A stretch of 64,000 nucleotides of DNA from Antedon mediterranea (GCF_964355755.1 NC_092670.1:25221795-25285794), one strand, 5' to 3'; shown: positions 1 to 12,173, numbered from the stretch's first letter. The notes: generated from the sequence alone by a model not told the origin. Numbers and translations: made by a program.

Positions 1-670
1 GCAATTCAATCATTTTCCAAACCTATAGTGAAGAAGCTGTGCAGTATCTGGAGCTATGTCAGATTGAAAGGCGCCACCAAGCCGCAATCACCATCCAGTC
101 ACGTGTCAGAGGTTGGCATTGTCGGAGAAGATGGCCACTGTTGAAACGGCAACTAAAACTGCATCAAATCATGGTGAAGATAAAACGTGATGCACCTCCA
201 TGCCGACCAAAGCTGTTTGATGTGTAAGTTGAATTACTTGCAATATATTTGTAACTTCTTTTCATTTTATTTTACCAGTTTTATATGTTTTTAAATGTAT
301 ATTGTATATTGATAAATAATTCTATGTAGTTAAGTTCTTCCCCAGAGAGGCCCCAGACATATCATGTTATGGTGACTCTGTTGCCTTTGGGGTCCCAGCA
401 CTTTTTTTATGTCGAATGAATAAATGGGAAAAGAATGAAACGAAATGTAATGCAACACATGGCGTACAAAAACTTTTGCAATATAAGAAGCAAATGAATT
501 TGTAACATTTGGTACACCCATGTTTCTTGATATGGCTATTCGTGATATATAATGTTTATTTTTCAATTTAGCATGGAACCTCCTCCACCACCCCCTGGTA
601 GACCCCCTCCTGACCCAGATGACCAACAGCACATTATGCAACAAACTAGGCAGATATATGGTGCAAGATG
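1..670 (+). CDS. IQ-motif protein gene, 3' part (two exons)
   Basis: Two exons are visible. The first is open from the window edge (or from an acceptor AG at 26-27) to 223 and ends at a GTAAGT donor in phase 2. It encodes a basic stretch with a calmodulin-binding IQ motif (AAITIQSRVRGWHCRRR), followed by a basic helix. The second is 572-670, after TTTAG and before GTAAGT, also phase 2. It is proline-rich (EPPPPPPGRPPPDPDD) and ends QQTRQIYGAR. IQ motifs bind calmodulin or myosin-type light chains; no other domain is visible, so the role is unknown. The gene start lies outside the window. Read through or spliced to 7815, the frame meets a stop at once (TGG TAA, or TG|A), so this may be the true C-terminus. 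I do not recognise the orthologue. Confidence 0.6.
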
Positions 671-819
671 GTAAGTATTATTAGATTCAACGTATTAGAT
701 ATTGATAAAAAAAAATTATATTGATAATAGTATTTAATTTTTTCAAATTTTAAACCTCAACATTTATATTATAACTGCACAAAAAGTGATGGTTAAAAAG
801 CAGTGAGGTAAAATTTATA

Positions 820-1692
820 GGGTGTCCAGAAGACTAAGATATCTTTTATGTCTTCTTCTAGATGTTTTTTGTTAGACACCCATCGGGTTTAAAAAAAATA
901 AGACTTAAGAGTGCTTGTCACCAAAAATCAGACATATTCGTAATTTAGTGGCAAGGGTCAAAATTTCGAATTGGCTCATATTTTGCACATTGGTAGACCT
1001 TGATGTAAGGAAACCTGATGTGTAGTTTGTTTGGTAAAATATCGCTTAGTTTTCGAGAAAATCGAAAAATAACAATTTTCGGCCAATTTTGTTAATTTTT
1101 GGTGTATAATTTACATTAAGTTTAACAGCCTCTGGAAGCCAAACGTAGCTACCTAGCGTTTTAATATTTTACACTTATGTTAACTAGCATCTTGAAAATA
1201 ATTTAGTGAAGTTTCAAAAAATTTGATGAAATTCTAAGATTTTTACTAATTAATTACAAATTAGCATATATAAAACTCATAAAAAGTAGGGTAAAAACAA
1301 ACGCATTTTTTTTCATGTGCGACGAATTTTTTTAAATAAAAAAATCATCAATCTAAAGTTTAGATACTAATATTTATGAATCAAGTAAAAAAAAATTGGG
1401 GAAACTATTTTGCGCTCCGCGCCAGAGCCACAAAGTTGTAAGAAATTCAAAGATTTTATCTGTCGGCAAGATCAATCAGATGTACCTATTGTTTTCTATT
1501 TACAGATTTAAGGTAAATTTTACTAAGAGAAACAAACTTTATAGGTAAACTGAAAGGTCCTGAATAATTTGGAATCACGTTTTCATATAAACACAAACTA
1601 AAAATATATTTCTAGTAAAATTTAAACGACTAACCCATGATGAAATTAAGCATTTACTATCTGAGCTCAACATTATAACTCGCTTAGCTTCA
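820..1692 (+). repeat. left terminal inverted repeat of the 6.8 kb transposon
   Basis: Anchors shared in reverse complement with the right arm include CAGATGTACCTATTGTT (1477-1493), GGCAAGGGTCAAAATTTC (about 951-968) and GAAACAAACTT near 1529. Similarity continues to about 1692, where a MITE interrupts it, and seems to resume briefly at 1870-1900. Confidence 0.85.
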
Positions 1693-1869
1693 TCAAGCCT
1701 GTTATGTTTTCCACAAGGTGAATTTATTCGCGCGAATTGAACATTTTTTGCACTATACGCGCGCATGCGCAGTTTATTTTTTATCAACAAAGTGTTCCAT
1801 TGGGCGTGCGCGTATATGCGAAAATGTTTGATTTGCGCGAATAATTTTGCCTAGTGGAAAACAGGCTTT
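1692..1869. mobile_element. foldback MITE inserted in the left arm
   Basis: About 178 bp that folds on itself: AAGCCTGTTATGTTTTCCAC on the left pairs with GTGGAAAACAGGCTT on the right, and the inner halves share TTCGCGCGAAT and CGCGCATGCGC in inverted form. It is absent from the matching place in the right arm. Confidence 0.75.
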
Positions 1870-1902
1870 ACAACATAATGTTCTTATCTTCTCATATAGG
1901 GA

Positions 1903-2281
1903 GTTTTCACACGAGCACGTTAACGCTATTTTCCAAGCTCCGCCCACTTTGTAAACAACTTGATCTGTGCGTGCGCAAGCATTACGAAAAACTTTAGTTA
2001 CGTGCGTCGATAACCTTATTTCTGAAAAATAGCGTCAATGAAAAACATGATTAAACATGCCTGGCTAGGCTTAGTCTCTAAACCCAAGGTATTCCATGAT
2101 TTATTTTAATACTTGTTGCGTATGTTGCGTGCGCTACACATGTGTTGCGTTCTACACTTCCCGTCGAAGCGCAAAATCAAAACGAGCAAGTACGTTAATG
2201 CAAATGTTCGCTGAACTCTGTTGTTATGCAAATGAGTAGAATGGTGACAACCCGTTCATGTGCTCGTGCGAAATTTTTTAA
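1903..2281. mobile_element. MITE-like element with CACGAGCAC ends
   Basis: The left end TTTTCACACGAGCACGTTAACG (given in part) is matched by GTGCTCGTGCGAAATTTTTT at the right. About 380 bp with no ORF, next to the previous MITE and inside the large transposon. The exact ends are uncertain. Confidence 0.5.
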
Positions 2282-2456
2282 TAATTTGTAGCCTAAACAA
2301 TAAATTATTGTTTTACCATTGTTACACCCTTCGCTTTATTACAAATTTACAGAACGCGACTTAAAATACTAACAATTTAGATAACAGAATCGTCCCACAT
2401 ATTAAATTGTTATTTTAAAGAATTCTCACAGACACAGTTCTACCTTCGTTGCTACC

Positions 2457-5400
2457 TTAATCAATCGAGCAACTGCAGGTGGAAACCAGCTTTCCCAACA
2501 AATCAATGTATGGCTTCTTGCGCTTTATGGTTATATCTGCGGTATCAAGTTCAAGAGAAGTACACATTTCTTGCAACATTGACAAAGAGAATCTAGAGAG
2601 TTTTTCTTGAGCTTTCAGTTCACATATATTATGCCTTTCAAACATTATTGGATGCTGCAAGCCTATTGTGTCCAGTACGGTTTGCGACAAAAGTTGAATT
2701 TCTCTTTCTTTTTCCGTTTTTGAATCGTCTCCATTTTCTTCTACTTCGTCACCATCTTCATTACTATCGTAATCATCATCTTCGTCATCATCATCATGAA
2801 CGGCTGCATCTGTCCTCCTTTTTTTAGCTAAGCGTGAGAAAAAACTTGCAATTATCTGCTGTGCTGTTAAAAATTCACTCTTGCTAAATAGATGTGAACC
2901 ATCGCTGTGCCTGGCCGATCTCATCTCTCGTGAGACATCACATGGATCAGCTTTCTGTCCTGTCTGCTCTCCAGCGTCAAAAACATCAATAAGGTAGGTT
3001 TTCTGTGGAACAGAAAATCGGGTTTTTTTTGCAGAGGACTTTAGCGCCCAGCCCATTTGCAGGTCGGGGCCAATGTCAAACCGTGGCAAATCGTTGGTTC
3101 TTGTTGGTTCTGGATTTTTAGAAGTACCCTCTTCTAGTTGTGTTGCGTATAATTTCATTGCCCTGTCATATAGTGTTTCATGTTCTAGTGCGTTCTTGTG
3201 ATTTTCATAATCTAAGTGTTTCTCTAGGGAAGAGTACCTCTGATATGACCTAATGCAACCTTGTTCGCGACAAAAGAACAGTTTGCTGGGGTTGCCAGGA
3301 CTTTCTTCACTTTCTATTTGGTCGTCGTCATTTATATCAGCTTGTTCTTCATGAGATGTCTTGGCTTGTATTCTTGGTTTTACTGTAATAAATGATACTT
3401 GATTTTGATCAGACGTTGTATCTTTGTTATGAATTAAATTGGGTAGTTTCGAGGGCACACAAAATTTACTCAAAAGTAGATTTTGTCCTGCACCAATACC
3501 ATACGCCATCCACACCTTCATGGACCTGCTTCCGTACTCTATGTTGTTGATGTGACTCACACCTTTCCATTTCCCTGCTGCACAAATAGTACCAGTAGGT
3601 AAAGCACAAACTATGACTTTCACTCCAGGAATGCCTCCAAAGGACTCAATTGCTGCCTTCATCTGCTCTGGATTTTCAATATCTTTTCCTGAATTAAGAT
3701 ATTTATTCATGTGATTTTTGATATGGGCTGCCTTGCGGTCACATGCGCCCTTCCCCCCTTGAGGGTCCGAAAAATCAATACGTCGGATTTTGATCTTCGT
3801 TTCTTTCGCTATCTTTGGTAACGAGAGTAATGTTAGGGCAGAGTGGTAGCATCCTGCATTATCTTGACGCAGATACACAGAGTGTATATCGGGTGCAATA
3901 GATGGCAGCTGCCTCAACACATCGTCGATGATTGCCACAACAGTAGTACTATCCTGACTGCAAGATTTAAAAATATGCACAAACGTAAGCATCTGTACCT
4001 CTCTATCTTTATTCTTTTTCGTCAAGACCGTTATGTGCCACGGAAGTCCACGCTTTCCAAACCAGTCTCTTTGGCTTTCGCGGTATTTACGTGGTAAAAA
4101 CTTCATCGCCCAGTCTAAAACAATTAGGGCACAACCAGGATTCAAATCTCCTAAGATATCATGTCGTGCAGCGTCTTGGTTAATGGATCTTAAGATATGC
4201 GCCTTCCACGTCTCGATGTCTTGGACTGACCGTGTAATTACGTACTCCATGTCATCTTTTTCTTCAGAAGAGCAGCGCACTTCGTTTAAAGCTTCATGAA
4301 TTATTTCAGACAAAGCTTCTGGAAATATACGACATCTGTCACATCTTGCATTGTGGTCATGATCACAGACAGTCTGGTAATAATTGTCTTCGCAAGAACT
4401 AAGAGCATACGCCCTACAATGATCGGCAACTTCAGAATGGTTAGAAATGTGAATCTACAATAATATATAAAAGAAATTGTATAAAAAATGTAATTAGTCT
4501 TGAATGTTTCTTACATGCTTTACTGAGCAACATTCAACGGGCTACTTTGCGTTTTTTTATTATATTGTTTTTCTATTTATACTGTAGCAGTTATCAAGAT
4601 ATTTAAACAAGATTGTTATTACCTTATAGTCACCTTTTAGGTAGCGCTTGGCATCTTTAAGTTTCTGGTTTTTTTGTTTGGCCCAAGTCAAACCCATTTC
4701 ATAGCAATCTCCCAGCTTATCAACGATGTTCTCCAGGTCATCGAAGGCTTTTCCACCATTGGCAGAGATATAATCAAGGCCCTGTAAGGATTTGCGTACA
4801 GAAGCAGAACAAACGCTGAGAACTCTACGCAATGTACTGCAGCTCATAGGTTGAAAATTCTTCTCTTGACAGTAACTCTCGTATTGAAGAATACATTGTT
4901 CTGGGATAAGATTACGCACAACATTTGGGATTTTTATAACTCTGTCTGTAGAAAGTTTTAGAGTTTTTTCTCCAAATGGCAAGTCTTGTATAACTTGAGA
5001 ACTTGTTATAAAGGTAACAAAGTGGTCAATTTTCCCTGGCTGTACGCATACTATAGTGTTCTTTAGAGGTTGAATTACAGAACCTCTACCATGTAACAAT
5101 AAATGGTGTTTGGCCACGTTAAAACGGTATCTAGTCAAGTTAGGTATCCATTTCTGCAGTTCCTTGAAGGTAACCTTATCAACCATGATCGATAAAATCT
5201 GACGTCTTGTATTCCAGTGGTTAGTATGAAGATAGCATTCTGATAGAGCATCTAATAGAGAAGAATCGGTTCTTTCGTCAGCTTCTGTGGTTTTATCACT
5301 TGATAAGCCTTCAAGTAGAGTAGTCGACTGACCAGGTGCGATTTCTTCCAGGCACATAGAGACAACTTGACGAGCCTTGCGCATGTGGAAACGTTTAGTA

Positions 5401-6500
5401 CGGTCTGAAACTTGCTCCAGCGGTGCAGATAAAGGATATCTAATTGGACTGACGTCCCTTGAATTGAGAAATGCATTTAATTTTTCTCTTGGTGTAGATT
5501 GAATTGATTCATCTTCTGAGGTAGTTGAAGCAAAAGTTGGATCACAAAATTGATATAGGCTCATTTGAGTATCCATAACATCACACGCCGGTGCTTGACA
5601 AGTTGGAGTGGCTAATGGCATGTAGAACTCATCCTTATTACTTTCCTGAAAATAAGAATAATATTGGTAAAAAATTACTACTGACTTTGATTCAATTATT
5701 GACGCACTGATTCGTGATATATATAAAATGATGATGACAATGGCAGGGAATGCAGAAAATATTCCTCCTACCACCAACATACGAAATAAAATGAACAAAG
5801 TAACATGAAACACATTATTTACTTAATCTTTCCGCCAATAAATGCCTATTCATAAATGTCATACTGTACGGTATTTTTTAACTTACAGTTGTTAGTGCGC
5901 TCATCTGATCGACGAGACTAGGGTTATTTGTTTCAGTGTTCGAGGTTACAGGTAACAATGACTTCAGCATCTTACGGCAAGTTGAACAGATACCTGATAA
6001 AAAGCGTAAAAACATTTACTTACAGGTTTTTTGTTTAGCAGTTTACATTAAATATATAAAAATATAAAAATTAAATTATATTTACCTGAACCAACTTGCA
6101 GGAAAGTTCCTGTTTTCTTTAATATTAGTTGCGAATCTTCTTTGCTAATACCCCTATCGCACTTGGGTCCCTTTCCCTTGCTTTGGATGTGATTAGAGAG
6201 ATCAGGCGGCACTCTACATCTGTTGTTATTTCCTCGAGACCAACCTAAGCCAAGTTCCGATCGATGCAAGGGACAAACAGTCCAACTATGTATATCAGCG
6301 GGCAAGATAAACATTGCTGCTCAACTAAGAATTAGGTCTACCTCACTATCGATGCCCGTAAACCTAAACATGGATCTGTGTGCAACGATTTCCTTCTGGC
6401 ATGCTTGTAAAGGTAGAACTTCAGTGCTCTGTTTGCGGTCTTTTCTATCGAATCCACATGCTCCGCCAACAACCGATTTAAAAGAACATGAAATCTCCAT
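2457..6500 (-). CDS. transposase-like protein of the 6.8 kb element, four exons, one internal stop
   Basis: Minus-strand exons 6500-6086, 5993-5887, 5645-4623 and 4454-2457 join in phase to 1181 codons. The start is Met at 6500 (Met at 6521 also possible). The N-terminal part has Cys/His clusters ([30 protein letters not shown]) suggesting zinc binding. A helical middle is followed by [12 protein letters not shown], then a region with spaced acidic residues in conserved-looking contexts ([37 protein letters not shown]), plausibly an RNase H/DDE-type catalytic fold. Next come a C2H2 finger ([15 protein letters not shown]...HLDYENH), a run of Asp/Glu, and a SAP-like tail. An in-frame TGA at 6321-6323 (codon 60) breaks the frame; Met at 6314 could restart it. 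The transposase role is inferred from the flanking arms. I recall similar proteins, mostly unannotated, in cnidarian and echinoderm sets, but cannot name the superfamily. Confidence 0.75.
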
Positions 6501-6774
6501 CTTGTTTGAACTTAAAGCCATCAGACAATAATTATATATAAAAATTATTTTCAACACGTCTTTACATTGTAAGACATAAACTAAAATGGATAACAAATCA
6601 GTTCCGTTGTCAACGCCAATGAAGATATAGTTGTCTATCGAATATATGCAGTGTTTTGTCTACTGTGGTTAATGTTTTGAAACATTCTCGTTGAGTAAGT
6701 TCGACCAGGTTCGACAAACAGGAAAACGGTAACAAGTTAAAACAAATGTGTTTTTCACTTTTATCCTATATAAA

Positions 6775-7656
6775 CTATGAGAGGATGGAATAATTTATAA
6801 TAATATGGTTTGACAAAGCATAAGCGAGTGATTTTTAGTTAATTGCTTAATTTCGTATATTGGTTAGTAATTGAAATTTTACCAGAAACGTATATTTAGT
6901 TTGTGTTTAAATTGCAACTTAACTCAAAATTATTCCAGGAACTTTCAGTTTATCTTTCAAGTTTGTTTCGCGTAATAAAAGTTTGGCTCAAAGCGACTTA
7001 GATTGCTAAATAGATAACAATAGGTACATCTGATTGATCTTGCCGACAGATAAAATCTTTGAATTTCTTACAACTTTGCTGCTCTGGCGCAGAGCGCAAA
7101 ATAATTTCCCCAAATTTTTTTTACTTGATTCATAAATATTAGTATCTGAACTTTAGATTCATGATTTTTTTATTTAAAAAAAATTCGTCGCACATGAAAA
7201 AAAAACGCGTTTGTTTTTAACCTACTTTTTAAGAGTTTTATTTATGCTAATTAGTAATTAATTAGTAAAAATCTTAAAATTTCATAAAATTTTTTGAAAC
7301 TTTACTAAATTATTGTCAAGATGCTAGTTAACATAAGTGTAAAATATTAAAACGCTAGGTAGCTACGTTTGGCTTCCAGAGGCTGTTAAACTTAATGTAA
7401 ATTATACACCAAAAATTAACAAAATTGGCCGAAAATTGTTATTTTTCGATTTTCTCGAAAACTAAGCGATATTTTACCAAACAAACTACACATCAGGTTT
7501 ACTTACATCAAGGTCTACCAATGTGCAAAATTTGAGCCAATTTGAAATTTTGACCCTTGCCACCTAATGTTTGATTTTTAGTGACTGGCTCTCTTAATAT
7601 GTCTTTTCTAGATCTAGAAAACTAAGATATCTTAGGTCTTGTTTTTCTAGACACTC
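6775..7656 (-). repeat. right terminal inverted repeat of the 6.8 kb transposon
   Basis: This is the reverse complement of the left arm. AACAATAGGTACATCTG begins at 7018 and GACACTC closes the arm at 7656. It lacks the MITE found in the left arm, so it preserves the uninterrupted state of that site. Confidence 0.85.
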
Positions 7657-7814
7657 GTTTTTGTAGACCAACAGTGATCCCTCCTGAGTAGTTCTTGTGT
7701 ATAATTATTGGTTAGTGTCCTTTCCCTTGTTAAAGAAACAAAGTATGCACATTACCTATGGCTATCAATGTAGCTTAGTGTAAAATGTTAACTGTATGTT
7801 GATGTATTTTTCAG

Positions 7815-7881
7815 AAAATCCAATCAGCAACCGGAACCAAGACCTGATGTAGCAAAGTTTTTATTGGCCGGGTTTCTGTGA
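7815..7881 (+). CDS. possible last exon of the IQ-motif gene
   Basis: A good acceptor (TATTTTTCAG, AG at 7813-7814) opens a 22-codon stretch in the frame expected after a phase-2 intron, reading KSNQQPEPRPDVAKFLLAGF and ending at TGA 7879-7881. Its proline/acidic style resembles the 572-670 exon. Direct splicing of 670 to 7815 makes TG|A, a stop, so either an unseen exon lies between them, the junction differs, or this is 3' UTR. A polyadenylation signal follows at 8068. Confidence 0.3.
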
Positions 7882-9217
7882 AACGTGCAATGATGTTAAA
7901 AAAGAATCTTTAATGTCAACAACTTTTATAATGCAATAACACTTTTTTTTTAGTTTTGGATTTGTTTTTTATATACTAATACTGGTTGAATTTGTGAATT
8001 GAGTAAAATGTTCTTGTGAGGAACATTGCATGTGTATCCCTGTATTAGGTAAAAATTATGATAAAGTAATAAAGGTAATTGTCCGAGTACACTTCATAGA
8101 CACTTTTTGAGAATTAAACCTTTCCAAATGTCCAGTGGGTTTGGTTTCAATATTTTTACTTCGTTCCTTACAAAAAATTATACTCAATTACGTTTTAGTT
8201 TATTAAATGTTTTTTATATGTTTTTTATATATCTATGTTCATCACCAACATCCTGTAAGTGTTACATACTTTTAAACTAAATAGAACAGGTTATGTATGT
8301 GTATTATTTTACCTTCATATAGCATTACACTTATTACTGAACACTTTAGCACTAATAGACTTATGTTGTCTTATCACTAGCAATTGTCACTATCACTATG
8401 AATATTACATTTTATATCTATTTTTATTTTGATCCCACCTTATGAATTTACTTAGAAGAGGGTGTTATCAAAATGACGCATGAAAATAGACCAGCGTTTG
8501 AATTTCAGTAAGGAAATTTGTTAAACATTTTTAGTTATTTACCTTTAAAGTTCCATATTTAAAATTAATATAAATGTTTGTATTATTTAAAATATTGTAA
8601 AATATTTAAAATTGAAAGTTTTTATTAAAATGAAGTATAATAACAGTTAATTTTTGATTTACAGAGTGGTTTATTTTTCTTTCTCACACAAAGCATACTA
8701 ATACAATACTAATATATTTCTTATATAAATCTTGCTGTACGTGAAAAACAATTGCGCACACATTGCATATTGTGTAAAGCGCATTACAAATACATTTTTA
8801 CATACTGTAACATTACACTTAATATTGCACTCCAGAATTTCAGTTTTCTGTGAATTTGATTAAACACTAAAATATTTTCACCATCACAGTCTAACTTTAT
8901 ACCATTTATGTTTAGCATAATTCATTAAAAAAAAAATTAATCTGTCTGTCAAACTTCTGTTTGTAAAACTTATATCTGGAAAAGTCAGACCTGAATTAAA
9001 ACGAGAATAAAGTGAATATTTGTATTTATATATTAAAGCTACATTCACAATTGTTTTGTTCAGAATGAAAAATGTTAAATCTTAATTTTGTTAACAAAAA
9101 CTCCTCCATTGTGTGAATGGAAGTGTGAATTTACCTCTACTGTGAACAAAATGCTCATTTGAGAAGGATGACCATTGAAGTTGGCCCTGAGCCAACCTCA
9201 CGACTGTCAAAATTGAA
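7882..9217. other. convergent 3' intergenic interval
   Basis: AT-rich sequence between the ends of the plus-strand IQ gene and the minus-strand coiled-coil gene. It holds a candidate polyadenylation signal AATAAA at 8068-8073 for the plus gene and TTTATT at 8670-8675 for the minus gene. I see no coding exon or strong repeat in it. Confidence 0.5.
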
Positions 9218-12173
9218 TTATAGGTGTTTATAAGTTCGAACAAGTTCATCTTGAACAGTCATTCCCAGCGATGCTTCCAACTTGCTCAGTTCTTCCATAC
9301 ACGCTTCCCTTCTGGCATTGATTTGAGAGATCACTATGTCATGTTCATCACTCAACTTTTGAAAATCAAACTGACAAAATAAATATTATAATTAAAGTTA
9401 AAAATATATAAATGAACTCAAGAAGAAGAATATTTATGTATTTGAAAATATGGTGGTATTTCCTGTTTATCTTTCATTTGGTATGTCAACACTTTGTGAA
9501 TTGTTTATGTTTTAGTCCATTGAGCCAAGACTGGTTTGAAAATTTATATGGAATTATAATAGTTTTAATTCTCCCACATCCCACTATTGCTTACCAGATC
9601 TGGACCAGGAGGACTCTCCTTCAGTCCATGTGCTTCCCGTAACCTGTAATAAAATAAAATGGTTGAACAGTTTAATGCTAGGTATTACTGAAATCATTTT
9701 GAAGATAGTTGAGGCCAATGGGCATTGGTTGAACTGGCCAGTGGGCATTGGTTGAACTGGCCAGTGGGTATTGGTTGAACTGGCCAGTGGGCATTGGTTG
9801 AACTGGCCAGTGGGCATTGGTTGAACTGGCCAGTGGGCATTGGTTGAACTGGCCAGTGGGCATTGGTTGAACTGGCCAGTGGGCATTGGTTGAACTGGCC
9901 AGTGGGCATTGGTTGAACTGGCCAGTGGGCATTGGTTGAACTGGCCAGTGGGTATTGGTTGAACTGGCCAGTGGGCATTGGTTGAACATAGGCTTTGAAC
10001 ATTGTGCATTGAAAAAGGTAATGTAAAACTTACTCGTCACACATTTCAAATGTTTTCTTAATTGATGTCTGTAGAATGTTTATCTCATTTTGATACTGAA
10101 CAACAGAACATCCATCTTCATTTCCAATACCTGTTTTAACAATAGCAATGTGTTATTTGACCATTTTAAATTTGGATCTTGCATGACCTGTAAATACTAG
10201 TCATCTCTAAAATTCATATGCCCAAAATTAGACGTTCATGTACAGTGTTGCTCTTCCTTCATATTTTATACTACAATTTTGGAACAAAATATTATCCCTT
10301 TTTTTATACAACCACCCAATCCTATTATTACCTTTGATAACAAAAAAAGTAGTATTCATATGTTTGTTCCAAAATTATCTTATGTTCTTTCTTTCTGTTC
10401 ATCAAATTTCAAATTGGTGTTTCTACGAAATTCTTCAAATTTGCAAAAAAAAAATAGTATACTTTTCTTTCTTTAAAGCCTGTTGATGAGGGAACCATAT
10501 TGATTGACACTTAACTGACATATAAGTGCCTATGGTCCTATATTATGGTCTTATTATCTCACCTTTAAGTAATCTCTCTAAATCTTGTATTTCTTTTTGT
10601 ATTACATTGTAGCTTCGAGAATCACCATAACGACTGGAAAACAACCAGTATTTCATTTGTATATGTTGTATAGAAACATTGTTATTATCTTTATTCATAG
10701 TTCATCATCTTTATTAGTTATACCTACCTTGAATCATGCATCAATTTACCATCTTTGCCATATATCTGACCTTTTTTGGCATGAAAACAAACTTGTTCAT
10801 TTCGTATGTGTTTTGACTGAAAATAAAATAAATTAATATCATTTTGAATTACACTGAAGTGTGTGCACAACAGATAATATTTATGTATATATATATATAT
10901 CTAATGGATAAATGTGCATTCTTTGCTGCAACAACGTTACCAACTTACCACATCATAATGAAACAGCTCTTTTGGGTCCTAAAACAAAACAAAAAAAACC
11001 CCATTTATTACTCACAATATACTTTACAGTGGATAAAGTATTATGTAATAATGAACATCATCCACATCTGAAACCAAAACGTATTGGCTACTCACATACG
11101 GCTTAGGTGGGGTTGGTATAAGTTTACATTTGTTTTCATCCAGACAGTCCTGGGGTGGGGGAACTATTGACAATGGCTCCCGTTCTAGTTCATTCAAACA
11201 TGGAATAAAAATGAGGCAGTCTTCAGCAGTTACTCCACATCTGCAAAAAGAAAGAATTAGATTCTAATCTGCATCTCCTGAATCTGTCAGTCTTCATCAT
11301 TAGTGGTTCATTATTAATTTTTATTATACAATTTCTATGATGGTTTACTGACTACATCTGTTTGTTTACATTGTTTCAAAAGAATGATACTTTATTGACA
11401 TGTTTTTTGACTTTTTATGAATTTAACGACTTTTTTATTTGACCAGCAACCTGGTACATATGAATTGTGTCGTCGGTCGTCGCCTGGACTTAGCAACCAC
11501 CAAACCATGTCAAGGAATAGATCAAGGAAGCATGTACCAACTTGCCTACATTCACACAATGAGCTAACTTGTTCCTAGGTCATCATCATCACAAATTGAA
11601 AGCTCCCTATAATTAAACTTACACATCTTCATCCACAATCTCTGTGATCCATTTTGCTAGACTTGCTACCCCAGCTGGAATATTTCTTGGCAAAATACCA
11701 TTCTTTTTCATGGAAATCAATAGTTTTTGTGTACATTGCTTGGAATCAATGTTTAACTTATATGGGCAATGTTCTGTCTGCTCTTTATGTTCATTGCAGG
11801 TCACACCTTTTTCAATTCCAAAACTTTCTGGTTGAAGATTCACTTTATCATCTAGTGTTAAAAACACCTTTTGCGGTGCGCTTGGGGGCCTTTGCACTTT
11901 TTTATTTACATTTCTTACAGATTGTTTAGAGAATTTAAGTCGATCGTGACCTGTAATTGCTGATTTTGGTCGTACACTTTCAGTAAATTTCAAGTCATGA
12001 TAGCTTAGTTTGTCATCTCGTTTTTCATCAAGTGTAGTTGAGATTCTTGGTTTTGCGCTTTGGACTCTCCGTCTCATCATTGGACACTCGTGAAGTGGTG
12101 GTCTGTTCTCAGATGGAGGAACTGGTTCGAACATCAGCTGAGCAGTCTTTGGCTTAAGCCTTGGTGTATTCAT
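9218..12173 (-). CDS. uncharacterised coiled-coil protein, 394 residues, eight exons
   Basis: Minus-strand exons: 12173-11623, 11240-11096, 10978-10949, 10816-10728, 10633-10563, 10130-10034, 9643-9595 and 9370-9218. They sum to 1185 nt (394 codons plus stop), with standard splice sites and consistent phases. The first exon starts at MNTPRLKPKTAQ and is basic and low in order, with RPKSA and RPPSAPQ motifs, and holds a Cys/His stretch (CNEHKEQTEHC). The second reads CGVTAEDCLIFIPCLNELE. The C-terminal third (IQKEIQDLERLLK, QNEINILQTSIKKTF, INARREACMEELSKLEASLG) has heptad-like spacing and should form coiled coil. RPPSAP-type motifs are frequent in ciliary/microtubule proteins, so an axonemal role is possible but only a guess. 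It is divergent from NPLOC4 and shares its promoter interval. No orthologue is recognised. Confidence 0.8.
9713..9987. repeat. 23-bp minisatellite, about 12 copies
   Basis: Near-identical 23-bp units (core TTGAACTGGCCAGTGGGC) fill an intron of the coiled-coil gene (between exons 9643-9595 and 10130-10034). Variant units carry T for C (GTGGGTATT). All three minus-strand frames stay open because no unit contains a stop in any phase; these are not genes. Confidence 0.95.

Larger units (their letters stand above)
820..7656. mobile_element. 6.8 kb DNA transposon with long terminal inverted repeats
   Basis: The sequence from about 820 to 1692 reappears in reverse complement at about 6775-7656, giving inverted arms of roughly 0.85 kb that look about 85-90% alike by eye. 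Between them lies a single four-exon gene on the minus strand. The outermost bases are GGGTGTC on the left and GACACTC on the right; just inside both ends is a small hairpin around AAGATATCTT. I see no clear target-site duplication. The element lies downstream of, or in the last intron of, the IQ-motif gene and carries nested MITEs. The superfamily is not assigned. Confidence 0.85.

Noticed and set aside
3843-4299. Two plus-strand ORFs opposite the transposase-like exon
   Set aside because: Shadow frames of a well-supported minus-strand exon with recognisable motifs.
6321-6323. Selenocysteine reading of the in-frame TGA
   Set aside because: No SECIS-like structure or family precedent is visible; a nonsense change is simpler.
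9584-10049. Three overlapping minus-strand ORFs of 102-141 codons
   Set aside because: All are the 23-bp minisatellite read in different frames; the true exons 9643-9595 and 10130-10034 only touch their edges.
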